A stretch of DNA of 64,000 nucleotides, taken from contig JBANDB010000001.1 in assembly GCA_037576215.1 (NCBI GenBank), positions 1,426,001-1,490,000 on the forward strand, in the 5' to 3' direction. Position 1 is the first letter of the stretch. Every line of letters starts with the position of its first letter. The position numbers and the translations under genes were made by a program. The notes beneath the pieces were generated by a model, which was given only the letters and a program-made list of their open reading frames with translations, did no database searches and had not been told where the DNA came from. Positions 34,442 through 46,498 of the stretch are shown here, in pieces. This DNA is from Armillaria gallica (taxonomy: Eukaryota; Basidiomycota; Agaricomycetes; Agaricales; Physalacriaceae).

Positions 34442-35042
34442 ATGGTGTGTTCTCAGTTCTTCGGGCGACATCCTGCTGACGAAAATTGCAGTCTACGAAC
34501 TGCAGACGACGCCTGATCCGAGACTTTAAGCGATTGTCGACGGATCCCCCAGGTGGCATTTCTGGGAGCCCATGTCCGGACAATATCATGTTATGGAACG
34601 CCGTTATATTTGGCCCAGGTGCGTCCTACTTTTTTTCCTACTTTCGCCACCTGGCTCACCCGCCAATCCAGCCGAAACCCCCTTTGAAGACGGCACTTTT
34701 AAACTCCTTCTTACCTTTGACGAATCCTACCCCAACAAGCCTCCAACCGTCAAGTTCCTCTCCCGGATGTTCCACCCGAATGTATACGCCAACGGCGAGC
34801 TCTGTTTGGACATCCTCCAGAACCGATGGTCCCCGACGTACGATGTCGCCGCGATCCTGACATCGATACAGAGTCTGCTGCATGACCCGAACCCCAATAG
34901 CCCGGCTAATGCGGAAGCTGCGCAGCTCTATAGGGAAAATATGAAAGAGTATGTGAGACGAGTGAAGGCGACGGTGGAGGAGAGCTGGCTGGATCCGGAA
35001 GAGAAGGCGGAAATGGAGGGGCAGGAGAGTACATCGGCATAG
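34442..35042 (+). CDS. UBC2: ubiquitin-conjugating enzyme E2, Rad6/Ubc2
   Basis: E2 for histone H2B ubiquitination, post-replication repair (PCNA) and N-end-rule degradation, working with Rad18, Bre1 and Ubr1 E3s. Three exons: 34442-34444, 34492-34618 and 34672-35042, giving 166 aa. The first exon is the ATG alone, followed by an intron (gtgtgt...ttgcag), then [20 protein letters not shown]. The UBC fold is complete: [40 protein letters not shown], and the active-site Cys in [20 protein letters not shown]. The C-terminus is somewhat longer than metazoan Rad6, ending [10 protein letters not shown]. The tiny first exon is inferred from the frame, the splice sites and the family's usual MST-RRR N-terminus. 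Confidence 0.94.
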
Positions 35043-35465
35043 ATTCAGATAGCGGCACGACATTTCATTCTTCCTATCTATTGAAACATACATCCTGTGA
35101 TATACACTACTTTATTTAATGCCATCCCATTCGATATCAATTTTTTGCATGCCGCTGCGTGTCTTTCTCTTAGTCGTACGGAGTTTGCCATCCGTGATGG
35201 AAGGTACGAATTTTGTCGCCCTGTGCTACGGAGACGAGATGGAGACAACCACATGAATCTATACTTAGTCATCTAAGTACGATGATCAACATTTTCCACG
35301 GTCGGCCAGGATAGTCCGAGATGTACTCTTGGAAAGACTACATTTGTGGTATGTCGATTTTAGGCACATTATAATTGAACAATTTGTGCAGAAGTATCTG
35401 ATCATAGCTAGATATTTCTTTATTCCAGATAGTCGTACATGGAAGTGCTACATGCCCATCAATAT
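35043..35465. other. intergenic between convergent UBC2 and deuterolysin genes
   Basis: 423 bp of 3'-to-3' spacer. No gene is seen. Confidence 0.6.
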
Positions 35466-36922
35466 TCAACATTGGGTGTTCTGATACACCTGAGTGGCAA
35501 AACACTAAGGAAACAGAGCCTATCAGTAAAGGTCAGAGTTTATGTTGAACTGGTACATACGTTATAGTTATCCGCATTGATCTTGGCGTTAGCATCCGAA
35601 AGAGCCTGATCAGCAGAACAGCCGTAGGTAACATCGTCGGTGTCGGCGACGGCATGAGTCAACTGTAACACTTCAGTTCAGGCCCTGCTTTAGAAGGATT
35701 GTTAGTGTTACCTCATGGAGAGTCGTTCCCCCTCGGATGTTACGTGCGGCAACAGTTGTTCCTGTGCAGAGGTTGCTGCTTGCCACTTCGTTGAAGAAGA
35801 GGCTGCAGTAGTAGATCTACATACAAGTTTTGTGATAAGAACATAGAAAGATGCGGTGCAAACGTACGTTGGTGGTAGAGATGACAGTATAGGCGATTAC
35901 ACCGCTCGTGCAGGCGCCGTAGGTATCGGTGCAGCTCAGTCTAAATAGGGTTTTAGCCGCGTTGGAGAGAGCATGCATGCCAAAGAGCTGATACTGACGT
36001 CCTGGAGCTGCTAGATTCGCTAGCAACAGCGTTGTAGACACCGCTGATGGTGGAGGTCGCGGTTGCTCCCCAGTATGCGGTGTACAGACTGTTCTTACCG
36101 TTACTCGAGATATAAGAAGACGAGAGGGAGGCGAGACTCTTGGCTTCGCTATAGCTAGAGATGGGAAACATTCAGATTAGATTGGAATATGAGAAGAGAG
36201 AGACAAAGGTGACGAACCTGGATGTGATAAATGCCTTCTTGGTAGAGTCGCTGCATACCGGAGTTGCACGTTTGTCGATGCCTGCGACGTCGCGCGCGAC
36301 AAAGTCCCCGGAGATGTGTACGTCCACAGAGGTCGAAGAGACGGTAACTTTGTCCAGGGTACTGACAGCAACTTTGGCGGCAACGTCGGCCATTTGGAAG
36401 GTGGTGACGGGCTCAAAGGTGTAAGTGCCCTCTCCGGCGGAGGCGAAATCGAAGAGCGAGGAGACTGTTCAGTCCGGAGTCAGAAAAGAGTGATATCTTA
36501 GTAGGCACTTTTACCATCATGATCGACTGTAATAGTCTCCCCAGCGCCGATGGTCGCGAACGCCGAGTCGTCAAGGTCGGCAAGAGACACGGTGAGCTGA
36601 TGGAAAGAGTCGAAAAAGAGTTCTTGCGGGAAAATACCGGTCATACCTTGATACCAGTAAACGGAACTGTAGCGCCGTCCTTGGTGATCGTGAAAGAGCG
36701 TGTCGGGAGGACATTGTCCAAGATCGTTCCGTACTTCAAGATCTTGACGGCCTCAGCACCGGCGTTGGTGATGGACGCGGTGAACTTGAGCTCGTCGAGG
36801 GAGGTGACACTCGTGGCGGGACTAGAGAGGGAGATGGTGAGGCTATCAGCTCTCTTGAGAGGAGTAGCAAACACGCTGGCTCCCGTCAAAGCCAAACCGA
36901 GCGTAAGCAAAGAGGTGAACAT
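35466..36922 (-). CDS. deuterolysin-type metalloprotease (M35, aspzincin)
   Basis: Secreted zinc endopeptidase. The start at 36922 gives the signal peptide MFTSLLTLGLALTGASVFAT. A propeptide follows with a beta-sandwich-like segment, LTISLSSPATSVTSLDELKF and VSLADLDDSAFATIGAGET. A Kex2-type site, DKR before ATPVCSDS, should release the mature enzyme. The mature part has YISSNGKNSLYTAYWGA, LSCTDTYGACTSGVIAYTV, IYYCSLFFNEVASSNLCTGT, then the zinc motif HELTHA and the third ligand in TDDVTYG. It ends QVYQNTQC, TGA at 35466-35468. An intron splits HE from LTH (donor at 35711). Cysteine pattern and length, about 345 aa, match deuterolysins. The related peptidyl-Lys metalloendopeptidases share the fold but end differently. 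Confidence 0.9.
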
Positions 36923-38752
36923 CTTAAGTCAAGGAGGGAAACTGACTGGAGTGCAAAGATGATTTTGGGGGCTTAAATACGTCTCTGAGTGGGCCGGGGG
37001 CAGGAGTTCTTATCATAAAGCTCTAGGGAACATATGGAGAGAAGGCTAGAAGGAGTGCCACTGAAAGTGCAGCGCATGCATATTCACGAATGAGAATCGG
37101 AATTGGGTAAGGTGCCGAATGATTACGACCTTCTTGCATAAAATCGACTCTATGCCTCCTCTGGGATGTATTACCAAGTTAGAGGGGTAACAACTGTGAA
37201 CTCGATCTTCGAAGACTGGTCGCTGAGGAAGACATGAACATATCTATGAGAGCCGGGCCGTTATCACTATCAGCACTAGGGTAAAGAAGGTAGTTTCGAC
37301 CCTACCTTCTTGTCCCTTGTGAATCACGAAAATCTCTTGGCATCTGGTCGTCCACATAGTGCCAAGGGCAGATATCACCGCCTCCTCCAGTTTTTCTTGC
37401 CGAAGAATACCCTAGCGCTCGAGGAACTTTTAAACACGAAGAGTAAGCATGCGTTGCAGAGCTGCTAGAGCGGCAGTCTCGAATCAAATGACAAGGTTTG
37501 TTTCTACTGATATAGACTGATATCCGCCATGTTCGTCGTGTGATTGTCGAGAACAAAAGTATTGGTAACAGAGTGGTTAAGATGACAGGTCACGGTTTTT
37601 GTATCGCGTTGCAGTTTTTCTGAGTCTGCAATTTGGTTCGATGTCGGCGTCCCGTGGTCGTCGATGAAACAGCATTTGTCACATTGAGGTCCGAGTAACT
37701 GCAGTTTTAATCTCTGAAGATGAAGTTATTCATCAGAAAGCTCTTCCGAAAACACCAAGGTTTATTATACTTACTTTAGTTGAGCAAGGAGAGACACCTT
37801 CCTGCATCGGAATCAGTAAGTTTTTGCCATCTATCGAAGAACCAGGGCACGAAGTCAGCCTTCTTAAATTCCTGGAATTCGGAGCCGGATGATTTTCGAG
37901 GAAGACCTGACTCAATGCGGAGAGTTTTGCAATACAAAGCGCACACAAATTATTCGCGCACCAAGGGCTTACTGTTCACATTGACACGCTCTTTCAGAGA
38001 GGGCCAAGACCTTGTCCATGAGGAAAGATAATGCAGCGTCCGATCACACGGATAAAGAACACACAGTTTCGGTCGTGATATCTGTATTGTATCAAGGATA
38101 AATCATCTGCAACCATCACGAGTACGTGAAAAATCACCGGAGACACATGCCCGGTGAGATGGCACAAGTGTCGACTCGCGTGCTGAGCGCTAAGGCCCGG
38201 AGTCGATAGGCTCAGCTTAAGCCACATGTATGCCGACAGTAATGAACTACAAGGAACTGTGGAAGGCTCCAATACACTGAGCAGCACCGTACATGGTGGC
38301 TAGTAGTAGAGAAGAACGCGGACACGTGACAATCACGTCCGAAATCGATTCCTCGGGCAGGCCAGATTCTTTCCGAGAGCTTGAACAAACCTGTCAGACC
38401 ATCCTTCCATTGAAAGCAATTTGGCTAAAGCATCCTCACCCTTTCTGCTGAAGAAATCCAGGCTAATTCGGACAACCAACGTTCCAGCGTTGTTTCAGCG
38501 GCAAAATTTCCAACAGCAGCTCTGACATCCTCCCTTCGTGTACGTTGCGAATCTTCTCTACACTTGCTCCATTCTCACAACTCTCTCCAATTTCAGCGAA
38601 GAAATCCCTAGACGGCACCGTGGCTTGTAACAGGAAAATATTGTGATGTATAACGATTTCCTGCATAGCAGATTCAAAAACCGTTCATCGACTACAATAC
38701 AGTTGCTACAGATAAGAAAAATAACACGGACAGCTCTAGCAAAATACAGAAA
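36923..38752. other. 1.8 kb region with unresolved coding-like segments
   Basis: Between the deuterolysin start and the Brr2 stop. The minus strand from about 38700 to 37735 has stretches with codon-like composition and good splice signals, such as LERWLSELAWISSAER near 38470 and FQEFKKADFVPWFFDRWQKL near 37860. I cannot assemble them into one frame. They may be a degenerate gene or a fast-evolving multi-exon gene. The rest (36923-37730) shows nothing. Confidence 0.3.
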
Positions 38753-41700
38753 TCACTCTTCCATAGCATCGTCACTATCGTCCTCATCACTGTCAGAATC
38801 TTCACCCTCCGCAACTTCGATATCGTCCAATCCGATATCATGATCCGCCCCTACGTATGAATCACAAATGACATACAGTTTCAACGAATGCTTGCCCTTC
38901 GGCAGCGTGAACTCCAACTTGACGGCCAGGTTCCGGGTCACCGTCACCCGCTTGATGACCAGTAATTGTCGTGTTGAAGGCTCACCAACGACCAACCACC
39001 AGTTTGCCATCTTCTTCCCTGGGTAAAATGGCGCAATTACCGTTTGGTCGCCTTCTTCATCATCTTCGTCGACGTCCCGGGCCAGAGCAACTTGGAGAAT
39101 GATAGGAGCACCCGCTGTATAGTCGCTGCCAACGAGCTCGTGCGTAACATCGAGCGTTGGGTACGAGTTGACGAACGTAGCAACGTCTTGCCTGTAAACC
39201 GAAATAAGCATACGCTAATGACAACCGCACGGAATGCTTACATCTGTGCTTGAGACATTTGCAAGAGCGCTGTTCGCTTGTCGTCCTCCATCTCCATGAT
39301 ATCGTACACAGATTCGATACCAGCCTCCTTACACCGCTGGATCAATTCTGGCTCGAAGTGTGGCACCTGCCTCAGAGGGGAGTCTCTGTCCCAAACAGCC
39401 TGAACACACATTTGCGCGAGATCCATAGCACCCAGCGCACTCAACCATGCATTCGATGACATGACATCCACACACGCCGAAAGCAGGTTCAACACTTTCT
39501 CGAGGACGATCTTCTGGTCCGCAGCCAGATCCGCTGGTAACTGAATGCGACTGAAGTGCGCTTGGAGGAGGAGGAACGTTTTGAAGTGGGGAGCCTCAAA
39601 GTTGACCCCGTCAATCTTGACAGGAAGACGATCATACAGCCGCTTGAGCAAGACGTCCTCGTGTCGACGGATGGGGATGGCTTCGAACTCGGCTGAAGAT
39701 GATACGACTTCCAGAAGACCCTTTAGCTTCGTGCGTTCCTTCAGGGATAGCGTATAGACTTCAACGGTAACATCTGCCGGGACGAATTAGGTATGTCAAG
39801 GAAGAGTAAAAAAGAGCTTACAAGAGATGTTGTAGTAAGCAGCAATCATCCCAAGGTTGAGTGCCGAGACGTCCATCTCATCCTCTAAAGTAATAGTAAG
39901 CAACATGCCCAAAAGAAAACGTGGGTGCGTTTACCAATAGCAATACACTTAGAGTTGACAAGGTCGGTCAAAGTGTTCTCAACCAACTCCGAAAGATGGT
40001 CCGACAGATGTTGGTGGCTAACATTGTGAAGGTTATAGTAGTTGGGATTCTGCGTCATCCTGCGGTAGAAGTATGTCCACGTAAGGATATCCTGGAATGA
40101 AGTTAGCTCAGCGTCATGCAAAAGTTGAAGGGTCCCACCATGGCATCTTGCTTGTTCTCGATTGTTTTGACCGCAATTTCCGCCAAGAAGTAATCGTGCA
40201 GCAAGTGAGTTGGGAGATGGCTTTCGATGGGAAGACCTTCCGCCAAGAATTTCTTATAAAAGTCCTTCCTGGTCTGTTGACACATGAGGACGCATCGGCT
40301 GCGTTCGTCGTCTCTAGGCCGACATGCTCGACCCATCATCTGCAGGACATCCATGACGGGATAGTCCACATATCGGTGCTCCTTGCCTTCATAGTACTGC
40401 ACGCCCATGATGATCACTATGTAGCTAGCAACGGGAATTGACCATGCTGTATCCTTTGAGGCCACGAGCACTTGAACAGCTCCACTCTCAAACAGACGCT
40501 GGACGATCCGCTTGTCTTGCTTATCCATGGCCTCATGGAGATAGCCAATACCTTTCTTCAACGTCTCCTTTAAACCCTCGTCCCGCAAATGGTCAAGATG
40601 AACCTGTATGTCGGCGACTTCGACGTTAAGGAACCTATCTGGTTTGTCATCGGCAGCGCAGTGAATAAGCAGATCGTCGACAGTTAGGCGGCATTGTTTT
40701 CGCGAAGGAACAAAGATGATGGCAGGTTTCGTGGGTGCATATTCGACGATGGCCAAGTAAGCTGGCTTCGACATGGCAATCATGAGGGAGGGGAAATGTG
40801 GTATTGTGAATGATTGCAGATGGATATCCATGTCCAGGGGTCGTGCACTAAGCGAGAGCAACCAATGAGTCCAAGTCGAAGAGCGAAAAAAATACGTACC
40901 TAGGCGAGAAATTGAAGATAGCATGAGAGGGCGCGCCCATCCATTCACCCAAATCGCGCGCGTTCGCGAGCGAAACCCCACATGCAACAATACGGGTCTT
41001 TACTTCTGTCTGCGCAGACACATATCGCGTCCTGGAAATGACAACCTCATATGTAGGACCTACTTCTCCTCCCACAAGCTGCACCTCATCAGCGATCAGA
41101 AGCCCAATATTCTGGACGTTCTTCCGCTGACGCCATCGACGAGAAAGTACGTCCCACTGGCACAGAAAGTATAAGTAAGATTAGCATGGTAAGCTAGAAA
41201 AAAGGTACCTGAGAGGGAGTGCAGACTATCACGTCACCCTTTTCCAAAAGTCGTAGATCAGCGCTTGTCTCGCCTGTAAGACTGACAATTTCCTTGCCAC
41301 CTTGGAGTCCCGAGAACTTGTCCTGCCATTCCTTCACCCGCTGATCGACCATCTCCTGGTATGGCTCAATACAAACGGCCCTTGGCTGTTCACGCTTGCT
41401 CCATAGTCTAAGCAAAGCAAACTCAGCACAAACGGTCTTTCCACTGCCCGTAGGAGCACCAATGAAAACATTCTCGTCCGACGTATACAGCGCCTGGAAG
41501 ACCTGTGTCTGGATCTTGTTAAATGTTTCTATTGTGGACGCGTAAAGCTTCTCGAACTCTTTGTTATGGAGAGCTGACAGGGGAAGAGGCTGCAGATCCA
41601 AAAGAGGCGTTGGAGTAGGGAATTTTTCGGGAAGAATGAGATGCTTGAAAGATATGGGAAGCCTAGTTTCGGAGTGAAGCCACCTGTCAGATATGATGGA

Positions 41701-44700
41701 GATGTAGTAGTTGGGAGGCACCGGCTCGAACATGGGAACCGTTAGGGTGACGCTGTGTTCATCTTCAGCGTAGCGTTGGCGGAGAACGAAGGTATCATGG
41801 AAGAGAATGACCTCTCCATCAACATCCTCCACCATGATCAGGAAGGTTTCGGCACCGCCATGGATCTTCTCATCCCAGCGGAAGTCGGGGATAATCGAAA
41901 GATCAATACGCAGCAAGGAGCGGGTGATAGGTTGAACTTGGGCTTGAAGCCTGGTGATAATATCAGAACTTCTGCCAACGATAAAAAAGGGATTCACGTA
42001 CTGAAGCTTAGGGAAGCTGTGAACGAGTCGGTGGACAAGTTTTCCCGCGTTTGGTATCCCGATGAGCTCACCAATTTCAGGAGGCGTCTACAACACGAAT
42101 GAAGACCCGGAAATAAAAAAAGAGTAGTAATGACTCACGAGATCAAAGTACCGATACCAAGGCTATTATTAGTTCAAAGTTAGTTAGCATGCCTTTGTCA
42201 CTTGTTGTAAAAGACGCACGAATTGTTTACCCTCTGCTTTCCTTACAACTTCTGAAGGTACACCTTTAAATTGTCGGAGAGGTGTCATCGACCCCCACCT
42301 GATGTAAAATGTTAGCACTGACGCCAAGGAGAGCGACGCAAGACATGGCTTACATTCGTTTTTCTACCATCTTGCAGAGGTCAAGAGCTGCCTTCGCAGG
42401 GACAGCCCATCCACGTTTCAAGCATATTTCAAAGATCGCTCGAAGAATACTAATAATCAATCAGTATATATGAAGTCAAAAAGAAAATAGGCATACCGCC
42501 CGGCTGATTGTTGAACAAACACCATGTCAGCAACAAGAACAAACCCTGGAGGAAAGGTAAGCCTATGAAGAACGAAGAACGATTTAACAAACCATCAAGT
42601 TTCAGCTGAGAAATGTAGGCCTGAAGAAGAACATTGATTTTGGCAGCTGCCTCCTCCACAGTTTCTTTCACAGGGATAGGCACGCGCTCCAACAGTTTCG
42701 TAAGCTCCATCTTCTCTTCTTGACGGACCTGAACAACTGGATTAACGCGACGCACACTCTGTGAACTAGGTGGACATACAGGTAGCAGCTTGAACTCGTT
42801 GGACAGCGAGAATACACGGAACAGTTCCAGAGTCGACATTGTTGGCCTCAGATGTTGGTTGTACACCATCATCGAATTATATGTCACATAGTAATGCGAA
42901 GCGATCCTTCCCAACTCGGTACTCTGGAAGCGCCCCGAAGACCGCTCGTACTTCAACAGCTGACATTTTTCGAGTAACGCTGCCGCAGAGTGGACAATAT
43001 CCGCACGTTTTTGTATCAAACCGACATCGTCGTCCTGATAATCGACACCGACACCGTACAGACCTGGCGAGCGAAGCATTCGCACATAACTGAAAAATGA
43101 TTAATCAACAGAAATCACGTTTGGAATAGAGGATGGCCTACAGATAGGTGTATCCCAACCATTGAACGGCCTCGTCACGATTTCGAATGGTGCCCAAGAC
43201 AATTTCGGCATTGAGGTTGTCGGCTAGCTTAGATACAAATTGTGACTCGATGGGTAGCTGTTGGTTGAGCAAGCTCAGGTAGTACTGGAGCTCGGAATGG
43301 TTGGTAATGATAATTCCTTCACCGTACGTATCGTATTGCGGTCGACCTGCACGTCCAAGCATTTGGAGCACATCTTGCGAAGACAGCTCAACCCAACGAC
43401 CCTTCTCTGGGTTGTAGATCTGCGTTCCTTTTATAATGACGGTGTGTGCTGGCAGATTGACACCCCAGGCTAGCGTCGCAGTACACACGAGAACTTGAAC
43501 AGATCCGTCCGCAAACAACTCTTCCACTAGGGAACGATCTTCCCGCGACATGCCAGCGTGATGGATACCGAAACCAAAAGGAAGGAGATCGCGAAGATTG
43601 GAGTCCTTGACGTTGTTGGCTTCTTCCGTTAGAATTTCCCGTGTAGCACCATCAGCTTTGACGAACTGCGTGATCGTCTCCTTCTCCACTGCCATATCCC
43701 TCAGGAATTTTGCCGTTTTGGCGGTCTCTTTTCGCGAGTGCACGAATACGAGGGTTTGGTTCTTTCCAGCCTGGTCAAGGACCTTCTCGTAGCAGACTTC
43801 ATTCGTTACTTGGTACCGCTTGATCGCCTTCTTTTCCGTAACTCCGATGAACTGTTGTTGCAGCCCGCAAGGACGATATGACGCGTCGAAGTAGAAGAGT
43901 CCTTTCGATTCGTCTACGCGAAGGAAAGTGGCGACATCCTGGTAATTGGGAAGAGTGGCAGACAACCCAACGAGACGCACATACTCGTTAGTTTGCTCCA
44001 TTCGACGGATTGTTCGAGCAATGATGCTCTCCAGAACTGGACCCCGTTCATCATGAAGTAAGTGGATTTCGTCAATGATGATAAGGCGAACGAGATTCGT
44101 ATAACTGGTGTCAGTGCTTTTACGCGTCACGACGTCCCATTTTTCCGGGGTGGTTACTATGATCTGTGTTTCAGCAATCTGTTGCTTCGTCATTTGAGAG
44201 TCACCCGTAAGTTCGCCGACTTTGATACCAAATACTTTAAGCCTAGCGGTGAAGTTACCAACCATCTCTTGAACCAATGCTTTCATAGGAGCAACGTAGA
44301 TGATTTTGAACGCATCAAAATCGAAAGTGCCGGTAGCTTCATCACGGTACTTGGACAGCTCGTTGAGGATCGTAAGCATGGCAACATTAGTCTAAGAATC
44401 AAGTAATAGTCAGCGACGAAATCAGGTTGTGCCTTACGAAACATACCTTTCCAGCACCGGTAGGCGCACAAAGAAGAATAGGCTCATCAGTGCCAAACGC
44501 AATGGGGTAGAGCTTGCTCTGGACGCGGTTAAGCTTGGGTACGGTAAACGCTTCTCGCGCCCAGGATGGCAAATCTGACATGGGAACCAGTTCACCTTCA
44601 ACAACAGGCTTCTGTTTCGGAGCTGGGACGTGAATCTCTTCGTAGCCTTTCTTGGCTCGTTTGAACGAACCGTCCGGAAGTTTACACTTCTTGTTGGACA

Positions 44701-46021
44701 TAAGATGACCGCCTTGGCTGAAAGCCATACTCTCCAGATCCACGGTTCGCTTTGGCTGGACCGTTGAGCCAGGGGCCAATGTGGCTGTCTTAGGCACCTC
44801 AGGCTTGATTTCATCAACGTCCATAGCGTCTGACTGCCGTGCCTTCGTCTGACGATCTCCCGCTAGTTCGCGAAGAATCCAGCCCACACCCTTTTCGCGC
44901 ATGGCGACTTCAACGTTGACACGCTCATCAGCGTCGCTCCGCATGAGCTTAGTGCACCAGACAATGACGTCGCGGTTTTTAAGGAATTTTGTCGTGATAT
45001 GAAAGCTCTGGTAGTCGAAGAGCTCCATGAGCTGGTTTTCACAGTCACGAAGGTTGGACTCGGAGCCGAGAATGGAGAGTACGGAGGAGGCTTTGTCGGC
45101 AGCGGTGACCGGGTCTGAGTACACCTCCGCGATCTGTCTCTGCACCCAGAAACCGTCAATGGAGTGTGGGGAAACGATGTCTTTGTCGGCCTTGGATTTT
45201 GCGGATTTTGAAGATTCACCGCCAATAACCAGCGCCTCCTCACCAACTTCGCCGCCATCCTTAGGCACAGCCTCACCGTCCCCGCCCTCTTCTTCGTCGT
45301 CGTCCGACTCATCCCTGATTTCAAAGCCTTCCTCGTCCTCTTCTTCCTGCTCCTCTTCATCGAAGACCACAGCAACACCGACCTCGTCATCAATCTCTGC
45401 ATCCTTCCGCTCCATATCGGGATCCAACATTGCCTCGTCTTCAGCGCCGTAGTCGGTAATCTTCTTCGACAGACTGACGAGTTGAGAGAACTGTTCGCCA
45501 GTTATAGGTCCAATGACTTCCTCTATCTCTTTCTTCTTGTCGAAGTCCTTCATACCCTCATTCTTCAGCGACTCCAGCACCGTGTCGGCAGCACTGCGAA
45601 CAATATCTTGAGCCTGGTCACCAAGAGTGGTGTGAACAGAAGACAAGATGAGTTCGTAGACCTCACGCGTTTCAGCAGTCCGTGGTCTGTACGTCAGACC
45701 CTCCACATCCTGCGTCGCTTCGATGATGTCCGCGTATCCAAACCCAACAGTGTCGGCCTTCCGTTTAGCTACAGCCTTTTCAGAAGGCTCTTGGCGGTCT
45801 GCTGCCTTCTTTTTTTTCTTGTCCACGTCCTTTGGCGTCTCTCTGACGACACGAGAACCCATTTCTCGTGGATCTATGCGACCAGCCAGTGAAGTAGGCG
45901 CACCATCAGGTTCTCGGTCTCTGCGCGGGAGTGCAGACCGGTCTGCAGTAAGGACAAGGGAGGAGATGGCGCCATAGTTGTACTGTGAAAGATCTTGCTT
46001 TTTTCCTTGTGCGCCAGACAT
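38753..46021 (-). CDS. BRR2: U5 snRNP 200-kDa helicase Brr2
   Basis: Ski2-like RNA helicase that unwinds U4/U6 to activate the spliceosome. The start at 46021 gives [20 protein letters not shown], the typical Brr2 N-terminus, followed by a basic then very acidic linker. The first helicase cassette has [11 protein letters not shown] (split by an intron), [36 protein letters not shown] and [20 protein letters not shown], all intact. A Sec63 unit follows. The second cassette has [20 protein letters not shown] and [20 protein letters not shown], with the box II His changed to Gln as in other inactive second cassettes. A final Sec63 unit ([19 protein letters not shown]) and an acidic tail, [13 protein letters not shown], end at TGA 38753-38755. 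There are about ten introns; the product is near 2170 aa, normal for Brr2. Confidence 0.96.
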
Positions 46022-46498
46022 GTTGGCCGTTGTCAGCGGCGACGACAAGAGTAAGTACAAGTCCGAGTCTGAATCGCGGACTGAGAAATTTCTTGCTGAT
46101 GTAAACAACCTTTATTTGGAAATTTCACACTTTTTTTGAAATCGCAGAAATATAAAATAACTATAAAAATCCAGCTTTGAGGGCACGGACTCTAGACGGA
46201 ACTTCCATTATCTGTGTGCGATAAACGTGCACATGATGTCAGGGCTTTACTGAGCAGAGTGTCAGGTTGAAATGCCAGCGAATATTGAAATATCGAAAGA
46301 GAAAGTAGCTAAATACTCCCGCGTCGATTTGCCTACTAAGTATTGCATAGTCTAAATACTTCCCTTGTCGTTCACCAACGGTCAGCCATCTTTTCGAACT
46401 CAGGTAAGGTCACCCGATCGTTTTAACAGATCAGATCCTGTTATACACTTGATATACACGAGAGAATATTATTACTAAGTACGCTTCACAGCACTTTG
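46022..46498. other. intergenic, Brr2 promoter and MFS 3' flank
   Basis: 477 bp, AT-rich. No gene is seen. Confidence 0.6.
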
